A DNA stretch of 64,000 bases. Origin: Conchocele bisecta (taxonomy: Eukaryota; Mollusca; Bivalvia; Lucinida; Thyasiridae). The notes beneath the pieces are model-generated. The model had not been told where the DNA came from and did no database searches. It saw only the letters and a list, made by a program, of their open reading frames with translations. Both the position numbers and the translations under genes were made by a program. The stretch covers positions 87,730,507-87,794,506 of the forward strand of contig CM055271.1 of the NCBI GenBank assembly GCA_029237695.1, given 5' to 3'. Shown here piece by piece: positions 31,922 to 43,185 of this stretch (position 1 is the stretch's first letter; every line of letters begins with the position of its first letter).

Positions 31922-32478
31922 GCGTGGGTGGTGGTCGGCGAATGAGACGGCGTAAATTAACGGTATGGTTTCCTCCTTTAGGAATCGCGATTTGCCTGGT
32001 TTGGTACGTTTTTATCTTTGGCTCTTTAGTTACCTGGGAGTTGAATTGGGTTATTGCCCATTATAAAAGTAGTAAGATTATTACTGATCCTACTGCTTTT
32101 GGGAGGGGCCAAGAGATTCTGGTGTGGCGAGGACCTGACATCAGATCAGGATTATTCTGATTTCAGGGCTGAATATATAGTTTTTTGTCGAGCCCGCGAC
32201 GTCCGGGTGTCCGTCCGTCCGTCCGTCCGAAATCTGCGTTTTAAAGTTTTTAGAAATACCGTCAAATGCCTCGGCGGGCTCGACATGCGGGCCGTGGCCA
32301 TCTGGTGTTATTGTAAATATTAAGTTCTGATTTTGGGATTTTCCCCCCATTTGTATATGTACTTGAACATGTACATGTACATGTACAGGTAATATATGGG
32401 ATTTAGTACTAAACCCATTGACCCGGCCTTAAATGACCTTAGCTGTTGATAGGCCGTTAAACCCCAACAAACAAACAA
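31922..32478 (+). mobile_element. SINE-like element (family I) with an internal insertion
   Basis: Matches 21024-21465 but is interrupted at 32182-32307. It ends GTTGATAGGCCGTTAAACC with CAAA repeats. Confidence 0.7.
32182..32307. mobile_element. Short insert with GTCGAGCCCGC ends in the SINE
   Basis: GTCGAGCCCGCGACGTCCGG, a (TCCG)n run, AAAGTTTTTAGAAATACCGTC, and the inverted GGCGGGCTCGACATGCGGGC. The SINE continues directly on both sides. A related piece is at 5520-5610. Confidence 0.6.
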
Positions 32479-32494
32479 AACAAAACCCCACCCA

Positions 32495-32556
32495 CCTGGT
32501 CTCGTACTGTACTAATTAGTAGACAGTACAGTACGAGACCAGGTGGGTGGGGTAAT
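32495..32556. repeat. Short perfect palindrome
   Basis: CCCACCCACCTGGTCTCGTA mirrored around CTAATTAG. Confidence 0.75.
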
Positions 32557-32873
32557 TGGATTTTATAATGGGAATTTATGTTTTGTGTCACAGGTCCGTG
32601 TCTTCCACCTGTGATTATTAGGACTAGTTATTTTACATCGCTGTATGAATAATCCATGTTCCTGTTCCGCTCGGCTGGCATAAAATAATATAATTATTTA
32701 ATAAAAGCAACATGTAATACGATGATTATTGTGACAACAAACTTATTAGTTATTCTTGTATTGTCTGTCTCGGCAATGTGTTACTTATTGAATATGAAAC
32801 CAGCCTTGCGGTTTTACACATAAGGAGATTTTTCATGAAACATATTTACAGAAACTCGGGCCTCAACACATTC

Positions 32874-33122
32874 TTAACCCTTAGACGCTATCTTAATTTT
32901 TTTGTCGTCGGCTGTATATTTTCTATTTTACGTTTTTATCATCAAAAACATGCTTTGACAGCACTTTAGAATAATTTACAACATGCTTTGACAGCACTTC
33001 AGAATCATTTTCATTAGAAATGATTCTGAAGTGCTGTCTAAGCATGTTTGTATTGAGAAATAAGGCAAGATGTAAAAGCAACAGCAGACGACAATTGTTG
33101 AGAGTAGCAGTCGAAGGGTTAA
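32874..33122. mobile_element. Family C MITE (TTAA-bounded)
   Basis: TTAACCCTTAGACGCTATC to GTCGAAGGGTTAA. Its right TTAA is also the left TTAA of the next family F element. Confidence 0.75.
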
Positions 33123-33333
33123 ACCTTTCAACCCTAAGTAACTGGAATGGACTGTGATATGTTAATTTTCCGACAAATCCAATCGTCACAAAACGATTTT
33201 CAGTCTAGTCCATCTATGAAAAGGAGGTGTTTTTGTTCTAAAACAATTGAAAATCACTTGCAAAAACTGCAGATCCTGGATCTACACTGTTTGCTAATAC
33301 CACTATACAGGTCTGTAGTGCTGAACGGGTTAA
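33119..33333. mobile_element. Family F MITE, sharing TTAA with family C
   Basis: TTAAACCTTTCAACCCTAAG to GCTGAACGGGTTAA. It has only the right half of the usual hairpin (AGATCCTGGATCTACACTG). Confidence 0.65.
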
Positions 33334-33406
33334 TTTTCTACTCTAGATCTGATTTCAACTCGTACACTCCTATATGTTTTAATGTTTATGCCGCACTATG
33401 TCCCTT

Positions 33407-33722
33407 CAAATTTCCACTCGTCCAGATCGAAAATTCACTCGTAAATACGAGCGGACGAGTGGATTTGTTGAGGCCTGGAACCTTTAAATTTCCACTCGTC
33501 CAGATCGAATATTCACTCGTCAATACGAACCGACGAGTGGATTTGTCGAGGCCTGGAACCTTTAAATTTCCACTCGTCCAGATTGAAAATTCACTCGCCA
33601 ATGCGAGCGGACGAGTGGATTTGTCGAGGCCTGAAATCTTTAAATTTCCACTCGTCCAGATCGAAAATTCACTGGCCATTTGATACGAGTGGACGAGTCG
33701 TGGCCTGGTAAATGCCTTTGAA
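33407..33722. repeat. 78-bp tandem repeat, four copies
   Basis: Unit with TTTAAATTTCCACTCGTCCA, GATCGAAAATTCACTCG and GGACGAGTGGATTTGTCGAG. Each unit contains its own CCACTCGTCC/GGACGAGTGG inverted repeat. A length of 26 codons keeps both strands open. Confidence 0.9.
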
Positions 33723-33744
33723 AGTCTAACGATCTCTAGTGCTT

Positions 33745-33860
33745 CTATGACGGGCCCATTGATGGAATGGCGAACAGTGCAGATACTGATCAGACTGCAC
33801 ATGCTGATCTGGATCTGTACTGGTCGCAAAACCTATAAGCCCCATTTCTCCAGTCACAGT
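33745..33860 (-). repeat. Family P hairpin repeat, reverse copy
   Basis: TTGATGGAATGGCGAACAGT, GCAGATACTGATCAGACTGC, then CTGATCTGGATCTGTACTGG and the ATAAGCCCCATTTCTCCAGT terminus. Confidence 0.7.
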
Positions 33861-33944
33861 CACATAGTATAGCCCCGTAAATGCTGCAACAATTATGATG
33901 GCGATTAAGAGAAAATATCTCGTCAGGTTTCAAATGGACTCCCC

Positions 33945-34134
33945 ATGTTAAATTGCAATAGGAAAATCGTTTTTTCGCAATAAAATCAATATTTGATGGA
34001 ATTTCATCAAATACTTTTTTTTGGGGAGGGTTACTTTTTTCTTATTGATGAAAAAGTACTTTTAAATATTTTTTATATTTAATGTGTTCAATGGCCAAAA
34101 TGTTCGTCGGCAGCAAAACGTGGAACAGACAGTC
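33945..34134. repeat. Family D-related right end
   Basis: GATGGAATTTCATCAAATAC to GCAGCAAAACGTGGAACAGA. The end variant TGTTCCACGTTTTGCTGCC also occurs at 46471. Confidence 0.5.
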
Positions 34135-34455
34135 GGTATATTCCACGTTCAGACAATAGTATCTAATTGCCATGAAATACCGTAGCGTGGTGCACATGTT
34201 CGTGATGAACGGTTGATATTTCGGTATTTTATGGATTATTTCGGTATAGCTGGTGGTTTTGGTGCATTGTTACCAACAAACAATTTACGCGTTACAAATA
34301 TATGTACGGGTATGTTGACAGTATCAAAGGGGTCCGAAGATTCGGAACGGTGAATGTGTAGATAATTTACGATTTCTGTCATGTGTAATGATTGAGGATT
34401 ACTAGTTGTACAAATTTGCATGTATGTAACTTACACTTACATACATGCAGGTGTG

Positions 34456-34871
34456 CATGGGCGGATTCAGGGAGGGGGGGTGGACCCGGCGCACGCCCCA
34501 CCTAAAATTCGCCGAGTAAAGATTTTTTACAAGTTACAAGGCACGTTTCATGCCAAGTGCCATGTCTTCCATGCATTTTTCGGTCGTTTTCTTATTGTTT
34601 CAAAATGTAAACGTTTTCAATCAAAAATCATGTCTAAACATACTGTGACGGTGTCAATATTTTTGCTCCAAAATGCGCCAGAACGCAGGAAATGCGATGT
34701 AGATTTGCAAAATTTTCCGGGTGGGAATGCCCCCGGACCCCCCTAGCGCTATCTCGACTATTTTGCAATACTTAACTATATTATCGAACGAGCTTAGCTC
34801 GTTCGATATTATAGTCAAGTATTGCAAAATAGTTACGCCCCCCCTAACCCGAAATCCTGGATCCGCGCCTG
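34456..34871. mobile_element. Family H element, 5-bp target duplication
   Basis: CATGGGCGGATTCAGG to CCTGGATCCGCGCCTG, flanked by GTGTG (34451-34455 and 34872-34876). Opposite orientation to the 31284 copy. Confidence 0.75.
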
Positions 34872-34904
34872 GTGTGTGCAACTAGTAATGCTCAATCAGT
34901 ACAC

Positions 34905-35010
34905 ACGACAGCAATCGTGAATTTTTCGGTAGATTTGGATGGATTTCGTTGGTTTTGGGTACCCAAAACCAACGAAATCCACCCAAATCTACCCAAAATT
35001 CTGACTGACT
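34905..35010. repeat. Palindrome
   Basis: TAGATTTGGATGGATTTCGT and ACGAAATCCACCCAAATCTA around GGGTACCC. Confidence 0.7.
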
Positions 35011-35059
35011 ATCTGTCGATGCGATGTAGAAATGATGCTTGGTGGTTTGAACGACGGAC

Positions 35060-35580
35060 AGTGTAACATCAGATCAGACTGTGTGGATGTGTAGGATGGG
35101 CTGGAGCTACACTGGGAACTAACGGCATAAGGCCCCTTTATCGACTCAACTATTCCTACCAAATCCAGTAACAAGTAAACAGTGTAGACCACGAGCGGGT
35201 GTCCTTTTTATTTGTGCCTAAACTGGTTGCAACGTGTATTGGGTCAATGCATACCTAAATATTAATGGTTAACGGAGGCATTTGCGATCAGATCAGTATA
35301 GACCCAGGTCAGACAGCGCATGTGCGCAGTCTGATCAGGGTCTACACTATTCGTCATCCAATTACATAGATCCGCCATCAGATCTTGATCATTATGAGGC
35401 TGTAGAGTATGTAGCTGATTAGCAGCGAGACGCGACACAAAACCCCAATTTCTCCAGGCACGGCACTTGTCCTGATCTGACAAACAGTATAGACGCTTAT
35501 CTGGCTTATGACTACACAAACAGACCAGGAGCTAGGTTGGTCACAAAGGTCATAAGCCCCATTTCTCCAATCATAGACCA
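35060..35580. repeat. Diverged family P-type hairpins
   Basis: Variants of the P hairpin at about 35060-35170 and 35285-35350 (AGACCCAGGTCAGACAGCG and GCAGTCTGATCAGGGTCTAC), plus the ATAAGCCCCATTTCTCCAAT terminus at 35560. Confidence 0.5.
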
Positions 35581-35581
35581 G

Positions 35582-35867
35582 TAGCAGATTTCACCAACAT
35601 TGTAAAGTATACTTTTCTAGTGAGTGAGTAATCATTTATTTTCTCCGAAATGTATTATGTCATATAGAACTAACGACTGCATATATTTGATGATTAAAAG
35701 TATGCAGAATTATTATACTGAATGTATTACATTATCACAGCCAAAATGGCTGTGATAATGTAATAGATTCAGTATAATAAAAATTTATCCTAAAATTGAA
35801 AATTTCTCCCTCAAAGTATACTTTGCTAGAAAAGTATACTTTGCAATGTTTGTGAAATAGGCTACAG
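35582..35867. mobile_element. Family A MITE
   Basis: GCAGATTTCACCAACATTG to GTTTGTGAAATAGGCTAC, with the TTATCACAGCCAAAATGGCT core. Confidence 0.75.
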
Positions 35868-35953
35868 GAGGTAGACTGGCCACAAATGCCATAACCCATA
35901 TCTCTCCAGTCACAAACCAACAGCTAGACTGGCCACATGTCAGAAATGGGCGA

Positions 35954-36136
35954 GTTTCCATTTGGTATGAAATTTATGAAACGGCTCACTGAAACACGGT
36001 TTCCATTTGGTATGAAATTTATGAAACTGTTCATTGAACCATGGTTACCATTTGGTATGAAATTTTGTAGAAACGGCTCCTTGAAACATAGTTACCATTT
36101 GGTATGAAATTTATGAAACGGCTCACTGAAACATGA
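35954..36136 (+). repeat. 45-bp tandem repeat, four copies
   Basis: Unit GTTTCCATTTGGTATGAAAT-TTATGAAACGGCTCACTGAA-ACACG, diverged between copies. Confidence 0.85.
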
Positions 36137-36309
36137 AATCTGTGGACAGTGAAGTCATGTGATAAGTTGAATCTCATATTCGTCTCCATTTGATACGAGA
36201 TTTGTGTACTCGTTAGAGGCTCGATGCATAAACTGTACCCAACTCGTTTCATAAAGCTCATATCAAAATGGAAACTCGTTTGAGATTCTCTATTTCTAAT
36301 GGTTAAGAC

Positions 36310-36545
36310 CCTGGGACCCGTTTCTCTAAAAGTCGTACGACTAAAATGTTTGTAAGTGCAAAATTATGATAGTCTGTAAATTGCACATTACCAATGTTTT
36401 CTTGTAAACAATTATTGGATTACAATTATTGAGCATAGGCAGCCGTTCAATAAATATAAATCCATCAATTGAAATGTCCAGACGATCCTAAATTTGCACT
36501 TGCGAACGTTTTAGTCGTACGAAGTTTAATGAAACGGCTCTCAGA
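36310..36545. repeat. Family L palindrome, imperfect
   Basis: CCCGTTTCTCTAAAAGTCGT, GTTTGTAAGTGCAAAATTAT and GGATTACAATTATTGAGCAT with mirrored partners, ending TCGTACGAAGTTTAATGAAA. Confidence 0.6.
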
Positions 36546-36639
36546 TTTCTCTAATCACACACAAGGGGTTGGCTGGCCACAGATGCGATAAGACCTTGTT
36601 GTCCATGAACCAGATTGGCCACAAATGTGGCTATGACAG

Positions 36640-36790
36640 GAGAAATGGGGCTTATTGGTTTTGCGACCAGTGTAGATCCAGATTAGCCTGTGCATCCGCA
36701 CAGTCTGATCAGGATCTGCACTGTTCACCATTCCATCACTGAAACACCCGTCATGCCTCTAACGAGAAATATAGACCGTCACCAGGCTAC
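36640..36790 (+). repeat. Family P hairpin repeat, full copy
   Basis: GGAGAAATGGGGCTTATTGG, GCGACCAGTGTAGATCCAG, the hairpin, then CACCATTCCATCACTGAAAC. Its first 20 bases are the reverse complement of the unit that is amplified just downstream. Confidence 0.75.
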
Positions 36791-36889
36791 TTTAGAAACA
36801 AAATTGCTACCCCGCTCCATGCCTCTCGCGTCATAACAATCGAAGACGAATTATTGCAGAGAGTGATATTTGATCGGGAGCTATGCTGG

Positions 36890-38008
36890 CCACAAATCCA
36901 ATAAGCTTCATTTCTCCTCACAGCCAAAAATATGATACGTCCAATTTATCCAGTCACAGCAACACACATGATAAGCCTATTGACTCCAAACAGAGCCACA
37001 CATATGATAACACATGTGATAACCCCCATTTCTCCAGTCACAGCCACAATATGTATGATAAGTCCCATTTCTCCAGTCACAGCCACAATATGTACGATAA
37101 GCCCCATTTATCCAGTCACAGCCACAATATGTATGATAAGCCCCATTTCTCCAGTGACAGCCACAATATGTATGATAAGCCATTTTCTCCAGTCTCCAGC
37201 CACAATATTTCTCCAGTACAGGCCACAATATGTATGATAAGCCCCATTTCTCCAGTCACAGCCACAATAATATGATAACCACATCCTCCAGTCATCACAA
37301 TAGTATGATAAGCCCCATTTCTCCAGTCACAGCCACAATATGTATGATAAGCCCCATTTCTCCAGTCACAGCCACAATATGTATGATAAGCCCCATTTCT
37401 CCAGTCCACAGACAATGTATAGCACATCACCAGTCATGGCCACAATATGTATGATAAGCCCCATTTCTCCAGTCACAGCCACAATATGTATGATAAGCCA
37501 CATTCCTCCAGTCACAGCCACAATATGTATGATAAGCCACATTCCTCCAGTCACGACCACAAATATGATAAGCCCCATTTCCCCAGTCACGACGACAAAA
37601 ATGATAAACCCCAATTCTTTCAGTCGACAACAATGATAAACCCCATTTCTCCAGTCACGACCACAAATATGATAAGCCCCATTTCTCCAGTCACGACGAC
37701 AACAATGATAAACCCCATTTCTCCAGTCACGACAACAAATATGATAAGCCCCATTTCTCCAGTCACGACGACAACAATGATAAACCCCATTTCTCCAGTC
37801 ACGACCACAAATATGATAAGCCCCATTTCCCCAGTCACGACGACAACAATGATAAACCCATTTCTCCAGTCACGACCACAAATATGATAAAGCCCCATTT
37901 CCCCATCACACGACACAATGATAAACTCCAGTCACGACCACAAATATGATAAGCTCCATTTCCCCAGTCACGACGACAACAATGATAAACCCCATTTCTC
38001 CAGCAGTT
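36890..38008. repeat. 36/39-bp minisatellite with a period switch
   Basis: The left half is mainly 39-bp units (AGTCACAGCCACAATATGTA-TGATAAGCCCCATTTCTCC). The right half, from about 37550, is a 72-bp dimer of two 36-bp types (AGTCACGACCACAAATATG... and AGTCACGACGACAACAATG...). All periods are multiples of three, so long open frames appear on both strands; these read (MYDKPHFSSHSHN)n or (ISPVTATICM)n and have no gene features. Confidence 0.93.
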
Positions 38009-38204
38009 ATTGCCACACACAAGGTATATTTTCCAATGTAGTGGTGCGCGTTGAGGGATTTGGCCGCTAATGTGGCGACAAACGACAGTCACACCTTCCT
38101 GGTTACTGGATTTGGTTCTCTTGGAGTTTTGGACGCAATATACATAATGGGTATGTTATAACTTTTATTCCATTTTTATCACGGATATCCATGTTTTTAT
38201 TTAT

Positions 38205-38287
38205 ATTTTCAGGCCTTCAACTATTGAATATAGCGAAAAATCGATTAATCGATTTTTCACTATATTCAATAGTTGAAGACCTGAAAT
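38205..38287. repeat. Palindrome
   Basis: CAGGCCTTCAACTATTGAAT and ATTCAATAGTTGAAGACCTG around AAAATCGATTAATCGATTTT. Confidence 0.75.
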
Positions 38288-38726
38288 TATATTTCGGCAG
38301 TTAATTTAGTTTTAAATGATACACTGAAATGAAATTATGTTCAGATCTCTTAGTTTTCTGAACATTATATACAGCATGGGTATGCTATAATGTATTTAAT
38401 TTTTATATTATAACATATTCTAAACGATTTATCGCAATTTATTGAACATATATTATATTCGGATATATTAGTTTTCTGCGTGAAACAATGGGTATGAAAT
38501 AATTTCCTGATTTTGACATGAAATATTTTTATTGACAAACAATGCTTTTGCTTGCGCAATATATTCAATTAAATTGACATATATTTGCGTCTTTTGTTTT
38601 AGTTAGTATCCAGGCACATATATATATAAGATTTACTGTGTTTCTGTTTGCCGAATCAGAGATTGCCCTGAGGCATAAAGGTAGAGTTGCTCTGTTGTTC
38701 GCTTTTCTGATCTACAATTTGCTTCT

Positions 38727-39074
38727 GCGGAGCCCCACAGGGGACAAGGAATTTTTTTATTAATTCGTTCCCACGAAATAACAATTCGTTACCTCAATTT
38801 AGCAATTCGTTCCCACGATATAGCAATTCGTTCCCTCGAATTAACAATTCGTTCCCACGAAATGACAATTCATTGCCTCAATTTAACAATTCGTTCCCTC
38901 GAATTAACATTCGTTCCCACGAATTAACAATTCGTTCCCGTGGGAACGAATTGTTAATTCGTGGGAACAAATTGTTAAATTGAGGGAACGAATTTTAATT
39001 TCGTGGGAACGAATTGTTATTTCGTGGGAATGAGTTAATAAAAGAAAGAATTCTACGTCCCCTGTGGGGCTCCG
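38727..39074. mobile_element. Foldback element with internal ATTCGTTCCCACGA repeats
   Basis: Ends CGGAGCCCCACAGGGGAC and GTCCCCTGTGGGGCTCCG. Each arm is a series of ~20-bp units (CAATTCGTTCCCACGAA...) alternating CCCACGAA and CCTCGAAT. The strand flips at about 38940. Confidence 0.75.
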
Positions 39075-39155
39075 TATATATGTACCTGTCATGTATAACA
39101 ATTACAGTGTGTATTTCGATCATTCATTTACCTCTATTGCATAATTATATTAACC

Positions 39156-39512
39156 CAGTCTCCGCGAAATTCGTCGGTCCGTAGGACATGTCCGTTAAAA
39201 TTGCCGCCGGTCCGACGGTGAACCGGATGTCGCCGGACCGAATGTCCGACTATAAAAAAACAGATTTTTTTTTTTAATTTTCTTTTCTAAGCTTCAATGA
39301 AATCACCTTCCTTTGGTATGCCCTTCTGGTGCTAGCTAGCTTAACTTATATGTCTGATAAACTTAAAAAATAAGCTCTTAAATAGCACACAAAATCAATT
39401 TTATTTTTATAAATGTTTTTTTCTGTCTGGTAAATGTTTGTCCGGTGTGGTAACAAATACAAGTTTACCAGACCGAATGTCCTGTACAATTTTGGCAGTT
39501 TCGCGGAGACTG
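39156..39512. mobile_element. TIR element with CAGTCTCCGCGAAA ends
   Basis: CAGTCTCCGCGAAATTCGTC and GGCAGTTTCGCGGAGACTG ends. Inside are GTCCGGTGTGG-type repeats and an AT-rich middle without a coding frame. Confidence 0.65.
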
Positions 39513-39590
39513 TAATAGTCCAGTGTAGTCTGAGGTTAACATACATTTTAGTTAAAAACATCTGATTATTTTGTTCATTTTCCCACAAAA

Positions 39591-39660
39591 ATACATGTTG
39601 TTACCACTCATCTGAACCGTCTCGTCGAGACGGTTCAAATGAGTGGTAACAACATTATAC
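39591..39660. repeat. Family K hairpin
   Basis: ATGTTGTTACCACTCATCTG around CGTCTCGTCGAGACG, with mirrored arm. Confidence 0.75.
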
Positions 39661-40023
39661 TTTCGAGAGGAAATTCAGACATGGCGAAACAAAATATCAA
39701 AACTGTCATAAATTGTAATTGTATCTGTCCTGTAATGTTAAATTTGCATTGTGCATTTTATAATACGTTCGTTCTGTTACATATACATCACGTTTCTTTG
39801 TCTTTTCTGTTGTTATACTAAATTTGCTTCTATGATTATAATTTCATCATGCCTTCCTGATATGATATGTTTCAGTTGCATTCTATATTTTATATCATTC
39901 ATTCGATGTTATCTTGTGTGTTAGATATTTAGATTACTTCTACATTTACATTGCACCACGCCTTCATACGTATGTTTTGTCCGTAACTTGTTTCTAATTA
40001 CATATACATTTTATACTGCTGAA
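39661..40023. other. No recognised feature
   Basis: AT-rich sequence. The one 60-codon open stretch (39639-39821) begins inside the K hairpin and shows no domain. Confidence 0.4.
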
Positions 40024-40386
40024 CAATTCCAGCACAAAAATATTTACACAATTCCCTAACATTTGATTGGCCCGTAGCAAGTCTCTGTCCAAAATTTATA
40101 TCCCAGTAAACTCCCACGGCGAACTACTTTCTACAGGTGCGCTGTCAGTGCTGTCAATGAAAACAAATGGCTGCCGTCTGTCAAAATAAACACATTTTCT
40201 TGATGAGTTTATTTAAAATACTGGAATTATAAGGAATGAATGGCCTTTTTGTGGAATTTATCGGGGATATAAACTTGGAAAAGTCGCGGGAATACTGGAC
40301 AATGCCTTCCGGCCTTCGTTCAGTATTCCCGCGACTTTTCCAAGTTTATACCCCGATAAATTCCACAAAAAGGCCATTCTTTCCTA
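40024..40386. mobile_element. Family B element, variant middle
   Basis: ATTCCAGCACAAAAATATTT to AAGGCCATTCTTTCCTATAT. The CCGTAACCGTGAGGCGC block is replaced by CAGGTGCGCTGTCAGTGCTG. Confidence 0.75.
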
Positions 40387-40847
40387 TATTACTACTGCGC
40401 TGCCATTACATCTGCATTCCGTATTTGTGATAACTAATTTTTTTCTGTTACACAACTGCAAATCGCATATTGTTTATGTTTCATATGCACGTATTGCATT
40501 TACATTTCACTAATATTTCTGAGTATGTACATGCACTGTGTTGTTATTTTTGCTCTTTTTATAAGTTGCCATCTGAATACCGGTTAACTGAATTGCGCTT
40601 ATTCCAAATTTACAACTCTCTCAACGCATGTTTCTGCATATTAAATTGTACATTTTTCTTATATCCAGTTACATGTATTTTAAATACGTTTTTTTGTACA
40701 ACATACAAGTGACGTAATTATGTTCACCAACAGAACAAAACAACACTTCAGGTAAAACTGCGAAACAGAGTATGATATATGTGTTACCATGATGCATGAA
40801 TTATAATTCCATGAAATGTTTATACCTGTGCGTGACTCGAGACCAGT

Positions 40848-41111
40848 AGCCGATTTCACCAACATTGAAAAGTTTACTTTTCTAGCAAAGTATACTTTGA
40901 GGGAGAAATTTTCAATTTTAGGATAAATTTATTAATTTTTATTATACAGAATTTATTACATTATCACAGCCAATTTGGCTGTGATAATGAAATAAATTCT
41001 GTATAATAATTATGCATGCTTGTAATCATCAAATAGATGCAGTCGTTAGTTCTGTATGAAATAATGCATTTCGGGAAAAATAAATGATTACTCCCTCAAA
41101 GTATACTTTTT
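40848..41111. mobile_element. Family A MITE, right end shortened
   Basis: GTAGCCGATTTCACCAACAT, the TTATACAGAATTTATTACAT core, then CTCAAAGTATACTTTTTC where the right terminal arm stops. Confidence 0.7.
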
Positions 41112-41129
41112 CAATCAGTGTGACCTCTG

Positions 41130-41433
41130 TAACTGATTTCATCAAAGTGGCAAAGTATGCTAATCTAGCAAAGTATACTTTGAGGGAGTAGTCATTTTTC
41201 CCGAAATGCATTATGTCATATAGAACTAACGACTGCATGTATGTGATGATTAAAAGGTATGCACACTTATTACACTGAATGTATTACATTATCACAGCCA
41301 AAATGGCTGTGATAATGTAATACATTCAGTATAATAATAATTAATAAAATTATCCTTAAATTGAATATTTCTCCCTCAATGTATACTTTGCTACATACGT
41401 ATACTTTGCAATGTTGGTGAAATAAGCTACAGA
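41130..41433. mobile_element. Family A MITE
   Basis: Next to the previous copy. GTAACTGATTTCATCAAAGT to GTTGGTGAAATAAGCTAC, with the CACAGCCAAAATGGCTGTG centre. Confidence 0.7.
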
Positions 41434-41496
41434 TGAACTTGCATGTCTGAGCAGTCTAGTCTCTTACTTATATTCTATTGTATTCTGTTGTGTGTA

Positions 41497-41542
41497 GGGG
41501 GGGGGGGGTCGGGGCGTGTGTGTGTGTGTGGGAGGGGGGGGG
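41497..41542 (+). repeat. G-run and (GT)n tract
   Basis: Two G runs flank a short GTGTGTGTGTG tract. Confidence 0.8.
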
Positions 41543-41957
41543 GTCAATCTACTATAGGTGTGTGGTGAAGTGTAACAAAGCATTGTAATTTTCCCAGTTG
41601 TTATAAATGAGATAAATAAACACTTGTAATAGATGATAATTGGACGCTTGTTTATTGAATTATTAAAACAAACACCACAAGCTGGTATTCAAATATTCAT
41701 TGGCATTTCACGGACTTGGATTTTAGACAATACCATACATTTGCAACCAGTGCAGACCCAGATCATATCCGCTATGTGCATGCTGGTCACATCTACGCTG
41801 TTTGCGAGTACTATGTATATTAAACTATATTTCATGTTGAATTCAGAGACAGAGTTGTATGGCGTTATGATAAATAACCACAATCCGATAAAAGACCCGT
41901 ATTGCCTGTGCGACCAGTGTAGATCCAGCTCATTATATATTCTCATATAAACCAATA

Positions 41958-42205
41958 TTAACCCTTTCAATCCTAAGGAACTGGAATGGACTGTGCTATG
42001 CTAATGTTCCGACCAATCCCAATGGTCACAAAATGATTTTCAGATTCGTCCATTTATGAAAAGGGGGTGTTTTTGTTCTAAGAAATATTAAAATTACGTT
42101 CAAAAAGTGCAGATCCTGATGAGACGGCTCGTTACGAGCCGGCTCATCTGGATCTGCACTTTTTGCATAAACCGCTATAGCGGGATTTCGGGTTCAAATG
42201 GTTAA
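41958..42205. mobile_element. Family F MITE (TTAA-bounded)
   Basis: TTAACCCTTTCAATCCTAAG to GGGTTCAAATGGTTAA, with the GAGACGGCTCGTTACGAGCC hairpin. Confidence 0.8.
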
Positions 42206-42244
42206 CAATAGTCATTCAGTGACTAGCGTAAATAATCTCAGCTC

Positions 42245-42362
42245 TACGGAATACTTTTACTACTTCATCTGTCTTTTATATTTTCTGTATCCTATCGGAT
42301 ACAGCAAATATAAAAGACAGATGAAATAGTAACGGCCACCCGTAGAGCTGAGATTATATAAA
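42245..42362. repeat. Palindrome
   Basis: CTCAGCTCTACGGAATACTT and CGTAGAGCTGAGATT, inner TCATCTGTCTTTTATATTT arms, centre CCTATCGG. Confidence 0.65.
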
Positions 42363-42541
42363 TATTCAGTGACGTAACCATCGCTATATGGACTATTATT
42401 GGTCGCGCATATCGTAAGGTCGGTTTTCTCAGTATTGCGTCTAAATGTTCGTGTATCAATAATGATATTTACACCTGATCATGTGACAATATGGCAATTG
42501 TCTACGCGTATTATGTTACCTGGTGATGGCTGAATTATTAA

Positions 42542-42777
42542 TTAACCCTTTCAACACCACATGCCTGTATAGTGGTATTGGCAAACAGTGTAGATCCAGA
42601 TGAGCCAGGCTCGTGACGAGCCGTCTCATCAGGATCTGCACTTTTTGCAAGTAATTTTATATTTTTGATAGCAAAGACATAGATGGACTAGTCTGAAGAT
42701 AATTTTGTGACGATTGGATTGGTTGCAAAATTAACATATCATAATCCATTACTGTTACTTAGGGGTGAAAGGGTGAA
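42542..42777. mobile_element. Family F MITE
   Basis: TTAACCCTTTCAACACCAC to GGGGTGAAAGGGTGAA. The right TTAA is mutated to TGAA. Confidence 0.75.
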
Positions 42778-42799
42778 CACACTTGACAATAATTATTTA

Positions 42800-43085
42800 C
42801 CCCGTCCACACAGTGCGTATGTGCCGTGAAACATTTTTGATATCCTGTCAATACGACCTAATCACTGCGTATGCATATATGCGGTGGCTGGTGTGATTTT
42901 TTTTAAATTTTAAAGCCATTTGTAGGTGTTGACGGGATAAATAGAATAGTAGGCTAGTTCCGTGAATGGGAAAATAATATATCTGGCGCGGCACGGAAAC
43001 GGGATGTACTCGGCAAAGCCTCGCCCATCCCGTTTCCTAAGCCTTGCCAGATATTAACGGCACTAAGCTACTATTCTCTATACTC
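42800..43085. repeat. Family G palindrome
   Basis: CCCGTCCACACAGTGCGTAT, GTGTTGACGGGATAAATAGA, then the AGTAGGCTAGTTCCGTGAAT arms. The right arm is partly deleted. Confidence 0.65.
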
Positions 43086-43185
43086 GTGACTGTGACTGGG
43101 GAAATGGGACAATGAGGACGTTTGTGTGCCAGTCTATAGCTCTCGTCTTCTAGTTCTCTATACTTCAGCATGTTGCTATACATAT

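Noticed and set aside
33147..33829. Frames of 147 and 178 codons on opposite strands
   Set aside because: Explained by four 78-bp (26-codon) tandem units plus the adjoining family F sequence.
36883..38092. Long repetitive frames on both strands (MYDKPHFSSHSHN, ISPVTATICM, GFIIVVVVTGEM)
   Set aside because: They arise because the 36/39-bp units are multiples of three; open on several frames and both strands at once, with no splice or start context.
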